64,000 nt of DNA from Clostridia bacterium (GCA_029066845.1 JAIEFR010000022.1:62001-126000); one strand, 5' to 3'; numbered from the stretch's first letter, positions 53,652-61,827 are shown. Translations and numbers: made by a program. The notes: a model not told the origin generated them from the letters alone.

Positions 53652-53803
53652 ATATTGGAGTAGTATGTATGTACATTTCAATCGCAAAAAAGATTGTGAA
53701 ACAAGATTTTTTGCGAAGAGGAGCGGCAACGCAACGAAGTTAGCGATTTGCAAGCAAATTGCTTTAAAGTGAAGTTTGCCGCGACGAGGAGTGTTGTGTA
53801 TGC
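53652..53803. other. Structured intergenic element
   Basis: A 150-base gene-free spacer with nested symmetry: GCAAAAAA at 53682 pairs with TTTTTTGC at 53705; GCGGCAA at 53723 pairs with TTGCCGC at 53777; ATTTGCAAGCAAAT is a perfect palindrome between the latter two. The overall form suggests a folded RNA (3' UTR-derived small RNA) or a dispersed palindromic repeat. Flanked by the small Cys-rich gene and the long terminator. Confidence 0.5.
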
Positions 53804-53977
53804 TTATTTTTTATCCTTTTCGGGGTCGGTCTTGCAGTGGCAGGCGTGCGGACACCCGTCGCACCCGCAGCCGCATCCGCCGCCCTTTTTGGTGACTTTT
53901 TTATAAATTATCACGCCCACGACCGCCGCAAAGGCAACCGCCACCAGGCAGATAATAACTATATCGAAAGCTCCCAT
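53804..53977 (-). CDS. FeoB-associated Cys-rich membrane protein
   Basis: A 57-residue protein: one membrane helix (about 5-25: FDIVIICLVAVAFAAVVGVII), basic KKVTKKGGG, then the cysteine cluster CGCGCDGCPHACHC and a charged tail. This is the small FeoB-associated Cys-rich protein found after feoB in Firmicutes, thought to help Fe2+ transfer. It begins 15 bases after feoB stops, with AAGGAG before the ATG. Position and composition make the call good despite its size. Confidence 0.85.
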   Translation of the reverse strand: MGAFDIVIICLVAVAFAAVVGVIIYKKVTKKGGGCGCGCDGCPHACHCKTDPEKDKK

Positions 53978-53992
53978 TTTTTCTCCTTAAAC

Positions 53993-56374
53993 TCAGTCCG
54001 CCTTTTCGGTCGGCTTTTCCTTCTTCTTCCTTTTGAAAATTTTAAGTATATCGAACTTGCCCGTATTTCTTAAAACTATAAAGGTTACCACAGCGGCGAT
54101 TACCGCAAGCCAGATGAACAGCGTCCACCACCAGCTTCCCACCGTGTAGAACATACAGGAAACGAGATAGCTTGTTACAACCCAGAACAGCACCGTCCAC
54201 TTGAACTTGCCCTTGGGCAGCTCCGCCTTGGCGGTTGCGCACGCCGCGAAGCAGGGAATAGTCGTCATATTGAAGATTATGAAAGCTATGATTGCGGGAA
54301 TGGTTATGCCCGTACCGCCTATCATTGCCGCCGCGGAAGCCACGTCGCCGCCTGCCGCTTCCCAGTCGATATACTGACCTGCTACCACCGCCGCAAGCGC
54401 GCCGAAGGTTGCAATTACGTTTTCCTTTGCCACGAGTCCCGTGATTGCCGCCACCGCGAATACCCAGCCGACGGACTTTGCCAGCTGCGAACCGAAACCG
54501 AGCGGCGTGAACAGAGGCTGTATGAACATACCCAGGCTGCCCAGAATGGATTCGTTTGTCCTTACGTTTACAAGCCCTTCGATTTCCGCAAGCGAAGCCC
54601 ACTTTTCGGGATCGGCTTCGAACAGCTCCTGCGCGTCCTGCAGCAGGAACTCCCAGCTCCAGCTGAACGACTGCAACAGCCAGATAACCACGGTCGAAGC
54701 AAAAATTATCGTAAACGCCTTTTTGATGAAGTGCTTGGTCTTATCCCACAGGTGCAGCATTAAATTTCTGAACCCGGGCAGGTGATATGCGGGAAGCTCC
54801 ATTATGAACGGAGGCGTTTCGCCTTTGAGCGTGGTGTTGCGCATAAGAAGCACCGCGCAGATTGCGATTACTATACCCGCGATATACATTCCGAAGGTTA
54901 TCGCGTCAACGTTGCCCACGTTGAATACTTCCAGGATACCGCCCGCCATAGCGGTGAGTATGGGAAGCTTTGCGCCGCACGAGAAGAAGGGAATTACCCT
55001 GACGGTTGCCGTCCTCTCCTTTTCGTCGGCAAGCGTACGCGTGTTGACCATTGCGGGGAGCGAGCAGCCGAAGCCCATAATCATAGGCATAAACGCTCTG
55101 CCCGAAAGCCCGAAGCGGCGGAAAATTCTGTCCAGAACGAACGCCACGCGCGCCATATATCCCGAATCCTCCAGAATGGAGAACGCAAGGAACAGGAACA
55201 AAATCTGCGGCAGGAAGCCCAGCACCGCGAATATGCCGCCGAGAACGGCGTCGCACACCAGACTGTCAACCCACGCCGCGCCGTGGCAAACGCCTATCAG
55301 CGCGCCCACGCCCTCGGTTATGTAGTCGAGAATAAAGTTCAGAAGGTTAGTCAGTATCACGCCGGGAGAGAATACCGCCCCGTCGTAAATACAGGCCAGC
55401 AGCTTGGTGCCGAAGTTTTCTTCCCAACCCAGTCCGCCGTCCTCAACCGAGTCGAACAACGTGGGCATCCAGCCCTGCTCTTCGGTAAAGCCGTTCAGAT
55501 AGAACAGTTTTTCCGAGAAGGTCAGGTGGAATATGAGGAACAGTATAACTATGAATATGGGAATAGCCCAGATTCTATGCGTGAGCACCTTGTCGATTTT
55601 GTCCGATTTGGTAAGCACTTCCTTATTCTTCTTCGCCTTTGCGGAGGAGAAGTTTGCCGATATGTATTTATATCTTTCGTCGGCTATAGTCGCTTCCAGG
55701 TCCTCGCCCGCCGCAATCTCGGCAAGCACTTCCTTTGCGCCCTTGTGCGCAAGCTCTATCTCGTCGCTTTCCAGCATCTTCACGGCGTGGAATAAAGGGC
55801 TTGCCACCTCCTCCTGTGCGAAGAACTGGCGCGCACGCTCTATCTTACCCGTAAGCGCACCGCCGAGAACGGTGCTGCCCTTGCGCTCGTTATTCATTGC
55901 AACGGCGCGGTCCATAAGCTCTACGATGCCGCTCTTTTTCAGCGCGGAAATCGCAACCACGGGCACGCCCACAGCCTTCTCCAAAGCCTTGACGTCAATG
56001 CTGTCGCCCAGCTTTTCCACCTCGTCCATCATATTGAGGGCGATTATTACGGGGACGTCCATTTCGAGTATCTGCGTGGTGAGATACAGATTTCTTTCGA
56101 GGTTGGTCGCGTCCACGATATTTATTATGCCGTCGGGCTTTTCGTCCAGAATATAGTTGCGCGAAATGACCTCTTCGGGGGTGTAGGGCGAAAGCGAATA
56201 TATACCGGGCAGGTCGATAATTTCAACCTTTTCGTTCTTGCCCTTATAAACGCCCTCGCGCTTATCGACGGTAACGCCGGGCCAGTTGCCTACGTGCGCC
56301 GTCGAGCCCGTCAGCGCGTTGAACAGCGTGGTCTTACCGCAGTTGGGATTGCCCGCAAGTGCAAAAGTCTTCAT
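53993..56374 (-). CDS. feoB: Ferrous iron transporter FeoB
   Basis: Membrane Fe2+ importer of 793 residues with an N-terminal G-protein. G1 GNPNCGKTTLFN (about 8-19), G3 DLPGIYSL, G4 NMMD are intact, followed by the helical GDI domain and about 11 membrane segments with the Gate motifs (PMIMGFGCSLPAMVNTRTL with the conserved Cys, and IPCFAACATAK). The C-terminus is basic. It overlaps feoA by 4 bases upstream and is followed by the small Cys-rich protein. Confidence 0.97.
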   Translation of the reverse strand: MKTFALAGNPNCGKTTLFNALTGSTAHVGNWPGVTVDKREGVYKGKNEKVEIIDLPGIYSLSPYTPEEVISRNYILDEKPDGIINIVDATNLERNLYLTTQILEMDVPVIIALNMMDEVEKLGDSIDVKALEKAVGVPVVAISALKKSGIVELMDRAVAMNNERKGSTVLGGALTGKIERARQFFAQEEVASPLFHAVKMLESDEIELAHKGAKEVLAEIAAGEDLEATIADERYKYISANFSSAKAKKNKEVLTKSDKIDKVLTHRIWAIPIFIVILFLIFHLTFSEKLFYLNGFTEEQGWMPTLFDSVEDGGLGWEENFGTKLLACIYDGAVFSPGVILTNLLNFILDYITEGVGALIGVCHGAAWVDSLVCDAVLGGIFAVLGFLPQILFLFLAFSILEDSGYMARVAFVLDRIFRRFGLSGRAFMPMIMGFGCSLPAMVNTRTLADEKERTATVRVIPFFSCGAKLPILTAMAGGILEVFNVGNVDAITFGMYIAGIVIAICAVLLMRNTTLKGETPPFIMELPAYHLPGFRNLMLHLWDKTKHFIKKAFTIIFASTVVIWLLQSFSWSWEFLLQDAQELFEADPEKWASLAEIEGLVNVRTNESILGSLGMFIQPLFTPLGFGSQLAKSVGWVFAVAAITGLVAKENVIATFGALAAVVAGQYIDWEAAGGDVASAAAMIGGTGITIPAIIAFIIFNMTTIPCFAACATAKAELPKGKFKWTVLFWVVTSYLVSCMFYTVGSWWWTLFIWLAVIAAVVTFIVLRNTGKFDILKIFKRKKKEKPTEKAD

Positions 56375-56601
56375 TGTACTTCCACCTCCACGCAGGCAGC
56401 CTCGCCTTTACGCAAAGTCAGCTCGTAACCGCGCACCGTAACTTCAATGGGGTCGCCCAGCGGCGCCTTCTTCCTCATAACGACGTCCGCCTGAGGAGTT
56501 ATGCCCATATCGAACAGTCGGCGGCGTATTCTGCCTTCGCCGTTCACTTTAACGATTTTGCCGCTTTCACCCACCGTAAAATCGCTGAGTAACTTTGTCA
56601 T
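56371..56601 (-). CDS. feoA: FeoA-domain protein, second copy
   Basis: A 76-residue SH3-like FeoA protein that binds FeoB and supports Fe2+ uptake. LLSDFTVGESGKIVKVNGEGRIRRRLFDMGITPQADVVMRKKAPLGDPIEVTVRGYELTLRKGEAACVEVE is the canonical FeoA pattern with RRRLFDMG. Its stop overlaps the feoB start, so it is coupled. A distinct FeoA-like gene lies just upstream. Confidence 0.92.
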   Translation of the reverse strand: MTKLLSDFTVGESGKIVKVNGEGRIRRRLFDMGITPQADVVMRKKAPLGDPIEVTVRGYELTLRKGEAACVEVEVQ

Positions 56602-56643
56602 ATATGCCTCCTGATAAAATTCATTCGTGATTTAATTAGATTT

Positions 56644-56856
56644 TCAGGCAACCAAAATCTTGCGCGCCAAAGAACCGTCCAGGCAGAGCCTGCCTTCCTT
56701 TACGATGACGATAACTCCGCTGCCGCCGCCCGAAACGAGCGTTATCTTGCTACCCTCGGCGATGCCGATTTCTCGCAGGTGCTTCCTGCTCTTGTCGTCC
56801 GCCGAAATCTTTTTGATTTCCATTTCCCTGTCTACGGGAGCCATAATTAAAGGCAT
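56644..56856 (-). CDS. FeoA-domain protein, first copy
   Basis: A 70-residue FeoA-type protein (MAPVDREMEIKKISADDKSRKHLREIGIAEGSKITLVSGGGSGVIVIVKEGRLCLDGSLARKILV). The conserved LREIGIAEGSKI replaces the RRRLFDMGI segment of the other copy. First gene in the feo operon, 42 bases upstream of it. The start ATG at 56856 lies 5 bases after AGGAG; a GTG two codons upstream sits too near that site. Two-FeoA operons are seen in several Clostridia. Confidence 0.88.
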   Translation of the reverse strand: MPLIMAPVDREMEIKKISADDKSRKHLREIGIAEGSKITLVSGGGSGVIVIVKEGRLCLDGSLARKILVA

Positions 56857-56875
56857 ACACACACTCCTAAATAAC

Positions 56876-56889
56876 TTAACCGTGGTTAA
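56876..56889. promoter_or_regulatory. feo operator, downstream copy
   Basis: Perfect palindrome TTAACC-GT-GGTTAA directly adjoining the -10 box, covering the expected transcription start. Pairs with a second copy upstream of the -35 box. A DtxR/IdeR/MntR-like metal repressor is the likely binder. Confidence 0.65.
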
Positions 56890-56917
56890 TTATATAGATA
56901 TTTTATTCGCTTGTCAA
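56889..56917 (-). promoter_or_regulatory. feo operon promoter
   Basis: Perfect consensus TTGACA, 17-bp spacer, TATAAT on the minus strand, flanked on both sides by TTAACC-type dyads. Confidence 0.88.
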
Positions 56918-56924
56918 CAAAAAA

Positions 56925-56938
56925 TTAACCTAAGTTAA
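56925..56938. promoter_or_regulatory. feo operator, upstream copy
   Basis: TTAACCTAAGTTAA, an inverted repeat with 5-bp arms just upstream of the -35 box. It contains TAACCTAA, half of the classical DtxR/IdeR box. Confidence 0.55.
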
Positions 56939-56948
56939 GAAATTTTTT

Positions 56949-56993
56949 AAAAAATCAAACGCCGCACAACGTAAGAGCTGCACGACGCCTGAT
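56949..56993 (-). terminator. Terminator of the zinc-ribbon-like lipoprotein operon
   Basis: On the minus strand a 10-pair stem with several G-T pairs (GTCGTGCAG... with ...TTGTGCGGC) followed by TTTGATTTTTT. A second hairpin without U-tract (GTGCCCG / CGGGCAC) lies at about 57039-57063. Confidence 0.6.
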
Positions 56994-57117
56994 TTACATA
57001 AGAAAAAAATTATGACCTAACTGTATTCAGAAGGAGTGTGCCCGCCCGTCTCCGAACGGGCACGTGTTTATGAATAAAAGACGCAAAGCCTTTTATTACC
57101 GAAATAATTGTGTAAGT

Positions 57118-58389
57118 TTAATCCGTAGCGGTCTTGTCGTATCCGCACACGGTGCATACGTTGCCACCGTTGAATTCGTGTATCCCTACGTCCTGCGCGT
57201 CTTCGCAATCCTCTCCTGTGCAGGCGTGCCAGTGCTGCTCCCCGTCCGTGCTCCATTCATCGGAATAGCTGTGAACGTGCCCGGGCGCCGTACCGCTTAT
57301 GCTAAGATTAAGCTCGCACTGGAACGCAGTCTCCGCTTCGCTTTCTATAAACAGACAGGCAATCGACCTGTCGGGCAGTCTTACCGTAAACGATTGACTG
57401 TCCGCAGACAGCGTATATTTATAGCTGAAAGGGTTGCCCTCCCTGTCGGAGAAATCGCAAGTCACTTTAATGGGCGTACTGCCGGCATAGGAAATAGTGT
57501 AGTAATTAAATCCCATCGTAAAGACGGTAACGCCGCTCTTTTCGCCTCCGCCCACCGTTATGTTGACCGATTCAATTCCCGACGCCATAAACGGCGCAGG
57601 CTTCTCGTATTTGCACTCCGAACAGATTTTAACCACCTGTCCCGACTTGGTCCACTCGCCGAACGTATGCGTATCCCTGTCAATCTCTTCGGTACAGCCG
57701 TTTGTGGTGCAGGCGTGATAGTGCCCGTTCTCGTCCGAACTCCATTCGTCGCCGTAAGAATGGTTAACTATCGCAACCGTTTCCGTTCTGGTCTTCTTGC
57801 AATCCGTGCAGGTATAAGTTTTAACACCCTCGGCAAGACAGGTCGCGGGGGTGGTAATTTCGCCCTCGTTCCAGTTGTGCGCGGCTTTAACGCTTAATTG
57901 CCCGCACCCCTGCATAGTGCAAACGTGCCAGTGCCCGTTGTCGTCCGTAATCCAGTCTTCCGCATAGGGATGTTCGGTCTTGGGAACAATTTCCGTGCGC
58001 GTTAAACCGCATATGCACGTATAGCGCATAAGCCCGGTTTTTAAACAGGTTGCCGCCGTGACGACGGTGCCCTCGTCCCAGACGTGCGCGCCCGCGTTTA
58101 CCTGCTCGGTATCGTGTTCGCAGGTTGCCGCCTGCCAGTGCTCGGTGTCGTTATGCAGCCAGCCGTCGGAATGGGGATGTTCCGTCTTTTGGATAACTTC
58201 GGTCTTGGTTTCACCGCAGGTTGTGCAGGTATAAGTTTTTAAGCCCGTCGCGGAACAGGTTGCCTGCGTTGTGACAACTCCTACGTTCCAGGTGTGATCG
58301 CACTCCTGCCCGGAACTACAAGCCGCCAGCGCACCCGCGGCGCAAATTGCCGCCGCGCAAATAAGAGCCGCTAGAAATTTTCTTTTCAT
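57118..58389 (-). CDS. Surface lipoprotein with Cys/His repeats
   Basis: A 423-residue lipoprotein (signal with lipobox LAAC, Cys about 24). The mature part has three to four repeats of about 60 residues: H-x-W-(D/N)-E-G-x(2)-T-x-A-T-C-x(3)-G-x(3)-Y-T-C-x-x-C-(K/G)..TRTE, then EHP(H/Y)..W......GHWH.C. Such C-x(n)-C-x-x-C and H/C patterns recall small zinc ribbons and occur in gut Clostridia surface proteins. An unrelated beta-rich block (about 265-370) and a final repeat (GTAPGHVHSYSDEW) follow. No ribosome site is evident at the ATG. Zinc binding is inferred. Confidence 0.75.
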   Translation of the reverse strand: MKRKFLAALICAAAICAAGALAACSSGQECDHTWNVGVVTTQATCSATGLKTYTCTTCGETKTEVIQKTEHPHSDGWLHNDTEHWQAATCEHDTEQVNAGAHVWDEGTVVTAATCLKTGLMRYTCICGLTRTEIVPKTEHPYAEDWITDDNGHWHVCTMQGCGQLSVKAAHNWNEGEITTPATCLAEGVKTYTCTDCKKTRTETVAIVNHSYGDEWSSDENGHYHACTTNGCTEEIDRDTHTFGEWTKSGQVVKICSECKYEKPAPFMASGIESVNITVGGGEKSGVTVFTMGFNYYTISYAGSTPIKVTCDFSDREGNPFSYKYTLSADSQSFTVRLPDRSIACLFIESEAETAFQCELNLSISGTAPGHVHSYSDEWSTDGEQHWHACTGEDCEDAQDVGIHEFNGGNVCTVCGYDKTATD

Positions 58390-58403
58390 ATATTACTTAT
58401 ATA

Positions 58404-58427
58404 TGCGGGGGTTGTTACGCCCCCGCA
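58404..58427 (-). other. Hairpin between two surface-protein genes
   Basis: Perfect 8-bp stem TGCGGGGG / CCCCCGCA with an 8-base loop, lacking a U-tract, in the 62-base gap between the secreted 400-residue protein and the lipoprotein. Could be a processing or partial termination site. Confidence 0.5.
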
Positions 58428-58451
58428 CAAAAATCGATAGATAATTTTTTA

Positions 58452-59654
58452 TTAGCCGATTACAAGCTTTGACTGAACGTCATATTCCTTAACGACTTCG
58501 CCTTCTTCGTTCCACTGCTGATATACGTCGTCGGGAGCAAAGAAGTAGTAAGTTTTTTCCGCTTCCAGCGTAATGGTCGAGCCGTCGAATAACAGGTCAA
58601 GGAAATTATAACCGTCGTATACTTTTACCGAGCCTACGATAGTATATGTGTCGGTAAACATAACGTTGCCCTCTTCGTCCTTATATTCGGTTACGATTAC
58701 GGGTGCGTTGTCAATAGGAGATAAGGAAACGGATTCTTCACTTTCGCCCACGGTATGCTTGTACCATTTGCCGCCGCCTACTACTCCGTTTTCGGGAATA
58801 GCTTCCGCAGTAACTATGCAGGAGCCTGCAGTCTGCTTGCTTGCTTCAAGAACCTGAACTTCCACAAAGCTGTCTTCCGAAGGAGTTACGTGAATATAAA
58901 GAGTGCCCGCACTGGAAAAAGTTTCATAGCCGCTTGTTGCTTCCACCAAAAGAATAGTAGTACCCCTAAAAACGTAAGAAACCGAAGCCGTACCCTGCAT
59001 AGAAATAAAATAATATTCGGTATCGGCAACGCCTGTAAACGAATACCAGACGTCCTTGTTGCCCTGAACGATTATGCTGTCGCCGACGTTGTAAGGGATT
59101 GCGTTTTGCCACGTTCTGCCTGCCGCCACGCCCTTGTAGCCGATGGTAATCGTTGCGGCAACAGGAAGCGTATATTCGGAACCGACTTCGTAACCCGTAA
59201 GGTCAATTTCCCAATCGTAGTTGATAACCAGAACGGTATAAGGGATATTCTCGGTAAGCTCTACCGTATAAACGGTCATATTTTCGTTCCAATCACCGTA
59301 GGGCAAATCCGTTTCGCTGTAAATCTCGCCTACGACTACGTTGTAATCACTCTGTGCGAAAGAGTACAAACCGCTCTTTGCAGGGGTGAAAGTCATATAG
59401 TAAACGAGTTCCTTAACGCCCATTTCGGGGCTTTCTCTTACAACCATTTTTTTAATGGTATTTTCGCCCTCAATCGCTGTAACGGGGCTTTCTTCCGAAC
59501 CGGGAACGGTAGCAACTACGTCTTCGGTTTCGCTATCGGCAAATGCCGCCGCACTGCTGAAATTCCTGCTCATAGCAACGCCTGCCGCCGCGGTAGTCAT
59601 TACAGCGCCTACCGCCAATAAAGCCAACAATTTCTTAGTTCTGAATTTTGTCAT
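58452..59654 (-). CDS. Secreted beta-rich protein, function unknown
   Basis: A 400-residue exported protein. Residues 1-38 are a signal peptide (KKLLALLAVGAVMTTAAAGVAM...AAAFA). The mature protein is acidic and beta-rich with repeated segments of the pattern YYFISMQG, YSFTGVADTEYYF, YYMTFTPAKSGLYSFAQS, reminiscent of bacterial pre-peptidase C-terminal (PPC)-like beta sandwiches. No anchor is visible. AGGAG precedes the ATG. It sits between a collagen-like lipoprotein and the Cys/His-repeat lipoprotein, probably in one operon. Confidence 0.7.
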   Translation of the reverse strand: MTKFRTKKLLALLAVGAVMTTAAAGVAMSRNFSSAAAFADSETEDVVATVPGSEESPVTAIEGENTIKKMVVRESPEMGVKELVYYMTFTPAKSGLYSFAQSDYNVVVGEIYSETDLPYGDWNENMTVYTVELTENIPYTVLVINYDWEIDLTGYEVGSEYTLPVAATITIGYKGVAAGRTWQNAIPYNVGDSIIVQGNKDVWYSFTGVADTEYYFISMQGTASVSYVFRGTTILLVEATSGYETFSSAGTLYIHVTPSEDSFVEVQVLEASKQTAGSCIVTAEAIPENGVVGGGKWYKHTVGESEESVSLSPIDNAPVIVTEYKDEEGNVMFTDTYTIVGSVKVYDGYNFLDLLFDGSTITLEAEKTYYFFAPDDVYQQWNEEGEVVKEYDVQSKLVIG

Positions 59655-59716
59655 TTGAGTTTTACTCCTAATAAAAATAATATTTTATCCGCGTTTCGCG
59701 TGATAATCTGATTTGA

Positions 59717-60541
59717 TTATTCTTCTACCTTTTCGATTATAAGGTTTATGGTTGTATCATTTGTGGTACTGTAATTTTCAAAAGCTATAATATGGTTATA
59801 TCCGGCTGTAATAGTGATATTTGTGCCCCAATAATCAACCCCGCCTATATTCCAAGCGGGCTGCACTTCACCTGATTGACCGTAAGGGTCATATGAGTGC
59901 GACTTAATGATGCTAGAGCCGGGAACAGACCAGCACACAAAAAAGTCCTGATTGCTTATACGGATTCTGTACTTGCCGCCCGACAATGAATAAAAGCTGA
60001 AATACTTTAACGTAGCATTCGTCGGGTCGGATGAAACGGGTACTTCTATCGAATTTTCACCTACGGTCAACAACTCGTATTCACTGCCACCGTTATTTAT
60101 CGGTTTAACAGTGCCGTCCGTAAACTTGACCATAGTGCCATCGGACGTTTCGTAAATACCCTCTACTCCTACTCCTTCTGCGCCTTTTTCGCCCTTGTCA
60201 CCTTTATCGCCCTTTGCGCCGTTTGCGCCCTTCAGACTTTCAAGCCATTCTTCTTCGGTTCCTTCAAAGCCGTTATCCTTTGCTATTTCGTATGCCGACT
60301 TGCCGGATGCGCCGGTTGCACCCGTCGCGCCTTTTTCTCCCTTTATGTTTTCCAGCCACTGCTCGTATGTCAAAGCGGTTTCGCCGTTTGCGTCCGCATA
60401 TGCAACGTAAAGCTGATATACCGCCTCTATGTCTTTGTCCTTGTCGGCACTGCTGCCGCCGCCGCACGCCGCGCATCCCACTGCGCAGGTTATTGCGGTT
60501 GCAACCGCCGCCGTTGCTAAAAGAATCTTTGCCTTTTTCAT
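59717..60541 (-). CDS. Collagen-like surface lipoprotein
   Basis: A 274-residue lipoprotein (lipobox VGCAAC, Cys about 19-22). Residues about 55-130 contain Gly-x-y collagen-like repeats (GEKGATGATGASGKS, then GANGAKGDKGDKGEKGAEG) broken by SAYEIAKDNGFEGTEEEWLESLKG, a spacer often seen in Firmicutes and phage collagen-like proteins. A beta-rich C-terminal domain (about 150-274) follows. The start is the ATG after AGGAG, not the upstream one. Directly upstream lie three GTTTACAT sites shared with the neighbouring 166-residue gene. Confidence 0.8.
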   Translation of the reverse strand: MKKAKILLATAAVATAITCAVGCAACGGGSSADKDKDIEAVYQLYVAYADANGETALTYEQWLENIKGEKGATGATGASGKSAYEIAKDNGFEGTEEEWLESLKGANGAKGDKGDKGEKGAEGVGVEGIYETSDGTMVKFTDGTVKPINNGGSEYELLTVGENSIEVPVSSDPTNATLKYFSFYSLSGGKYRIRISNQDFFVCWSVPGSSIIKSHSYDPYGQSGEVQPAWNIGGVDYWGTNITITAGYNHIIAFENYSTTNDTTINLIIEKVEE

Positions 60542-60614
60542 AAACTTAAACTCCTGATAATTTAAAATTTGGTGTAATTCTAGCACCCGACGCGCAATAA
60601 AACCACCACTTTTT

Positions 60615-60656
60615 GTTTACATTTTTGTAAATCTTTGTTTACATTACGGTTTACAT
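60615..60656. promoter_or_regulatory. GTTTACAT operator cluster of the surface operon
   Basis: Three copies of GTTTACAT (60615, 60637, 60649) plus one opposed TGTAAAT (60626) lie upstream of the collagen-like gene, just after the terminator of the preceding gene. The same word forms a perfect palindrome at 61293. Confidence 0.65.
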
Positions 60657-60660
60657 TACG

Positions 60661-60695
60661 AAAAAAAGTCAGACAAACCGCAATTTGTCTGACTT
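60661..60695 (-). terminator. Terminator of the 166-residue secreted protein gene
   Basis: A 12-bp perfect stem AAGTCAGACAAA with 6-base loop, followed on the minus strand by TTTTTTTCG. Confidence 0.93.
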
Positions 60696-60724
60696 AATTT
60701 TTAATATACGTTTTATTATTTTAA

Positions 60725-61225
60725 TTACACGTAACCGAGGAATTCACCCGAACCGCTTATTCTGTAAGGTCCCATTTCCTTCGTTTTCCAGTCCCCGCCG
60801 TTTATCTTATAGCGCATTCTTGCAATCCAATATTTTTCCACGCCGCCCGTGGACGCTTCGGTAGTAATGGTTTTGCCCATATCCAGGTCGCTTGTTTCGT
60901 TGTTGCTTTCCATATACATATCCAGATACGATTCGGTATACGTTGTCGAAGAGTACAACAAAACTATGACTACGACTTTTGAAGAGATGAGTGTGAAATC
61001 GTTTTTCGCGGTTGCCCATACTTTGCCGTCGCCGCAGTCTATTGACAGTGACAGACTTGTCCAGCGCGGCTCTATTTCGGTCGTATCGTCCTCCGTTATT
61101 TCAGGCGCATAGTCCTGGGGCGCCGCGTAAACGGCGTTTGCGTTTAAACATATCAGCGTAACGGACAGCAGCAACACGCAGCAAAGCACAGCGCAGATAA
61201 GCGTTTTGATTTTTCCTGTTTTCAT
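60725..61225 (-). CDS. Small secreted protein beside Xre regulator
   Basis: A 166-residue exported protein: signal peptide (KTGKIKTLICAVLCCVLLLSVTLICLNANAVYA) and a mature beta-rich domain of about 130 residues with WTSLSLSIDCGDGKVWATAKN and YWIARMRYKINGGDWKTKEMGPYRISG. I do not recognise the family. It is a single gene with its own terminator, lying directly after the Xre membrane regulator and carrying a GTTTACAT palindrome upstream. A surface sensor or effector controlled by that regulator is plausible. Confidence 0.7.
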   Translation of the reverse strand: MKTGKIKTLICAVLCCVLLLSVTLICLNANAVYAAPQDYAPEITEDDTTEIEPRWTSLSLSIDCGDGKVWATAKNDFTLISSKVVVIVLLYSSTTYTESYLDMYMESNNETSDLDMGKTITTEASTGGVEKYWIARMRYKINGGDWKTKEMGPYRISGSGEFLGYV

Positions 61226-61292
61226 AATGTAACCTCACAAAATTTTTTTACGTTATTTTATAACTTTTCAGTTATAAACGCAATAAACTCTT

Positions 61293-61321
61293 GTTTACAT
61301 TTATGTAAACTTTTATTTACA
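61293..61321. promoter_or_regulatory. GTTTACAT palindrome upstream of the secreted gene
   Basis: Perfect 18-bp inverted repeat GTTTACAT-TT-ATGTAAAC, followed by a half site ATTTACAT at 61315. It overlaps the last codons of the Xre gene and precedes the 166-residue gene; likely operator of the adjacent regulator. Confidence 0.7.
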
Positions 61322-61804
61322 TTTTAACTTTATAACGAAAATAAACGAAATACTTGCCGCAATTAACGAGCAAACAGCTAAAACCAGAAAACAGATAAAG
61401 ACAGTCGTATTGAGTTGCACTGTCAATGTATAATCAATGCCTGTGTTAACAGTGAATACCGTTAAAGCGCTACCGATAGTCAGTATCATAAACACGACAA
61501 ACAATACCGAAAAGGCAATCAATAAACTTAGACGGACAATAAACGGCTTGTTTTTGCCTTTCGCACGCACTACGCCGTCCGCCGCAGCCGCTTCTTCCTC
61601 CGCCTGAATTTCACCGAAAAAGTATTCGTATTTAACTCCGAAATATTTGCACAGAGCGGTAATGCTTTCCATATTCGGCTGCACAGCGTTGGCTTCCCAC
61701 TTGGTTATCGTCTGCCTGCTTACATTAAGGTCAAACGCAAGCTGTTCCTGTGAAACGCCTCTGCTCTTTCTTAACTCTTTTATCTTTTCGCCTATGTCGT
61801 TCAT
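61313..61804 (-). CDS. Membrane-anchored Xre-family regulator
   Basis: A 163-residue protein with an N-terminal Cro/C1-type helix-turn-helix (about 1-58: IGEKIKELRKSRGVSQEQLAFDLNVSRQTITKWEANAVQPNMESITALCKYFGV) and two membrane helices at the C-terminus (about 95-120 and 130-158). It is thus a DNA-binding protein held at the membrane, as in the Firmicutes HTH-3 plus DUF2089/DUF2975-like regulators. The ATG is preceded by AGGAGAG. Repeated GTTTACAT sites near two adjacent surface genes are its probable targets. Stimulus unknown. Confidence 0.85.
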   Translation of the reverse strand: MNDIGEKIKELRKSRGVSQEQLAFDLNVSRQTITKWEANAVQPNMESITALCKYFGVKYEYFFGEIQAEEEAAAADGVVRAKGKNKPFIVRLSLLIAFSVLFVVFMILTIGSALTVFTVNTGIDYTLTVQLNTTVFICFLVLAVCSLIAASISFIFVIKLKCK

Positions 61805-61827
61805 ATTCTCTCCTGAGGCACAATTCA

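Noticed and set aside
54782..55795. 337-codon plus-strand frame opposite feoB
   Set aside because: Antisense shadow of feoB without a start context.
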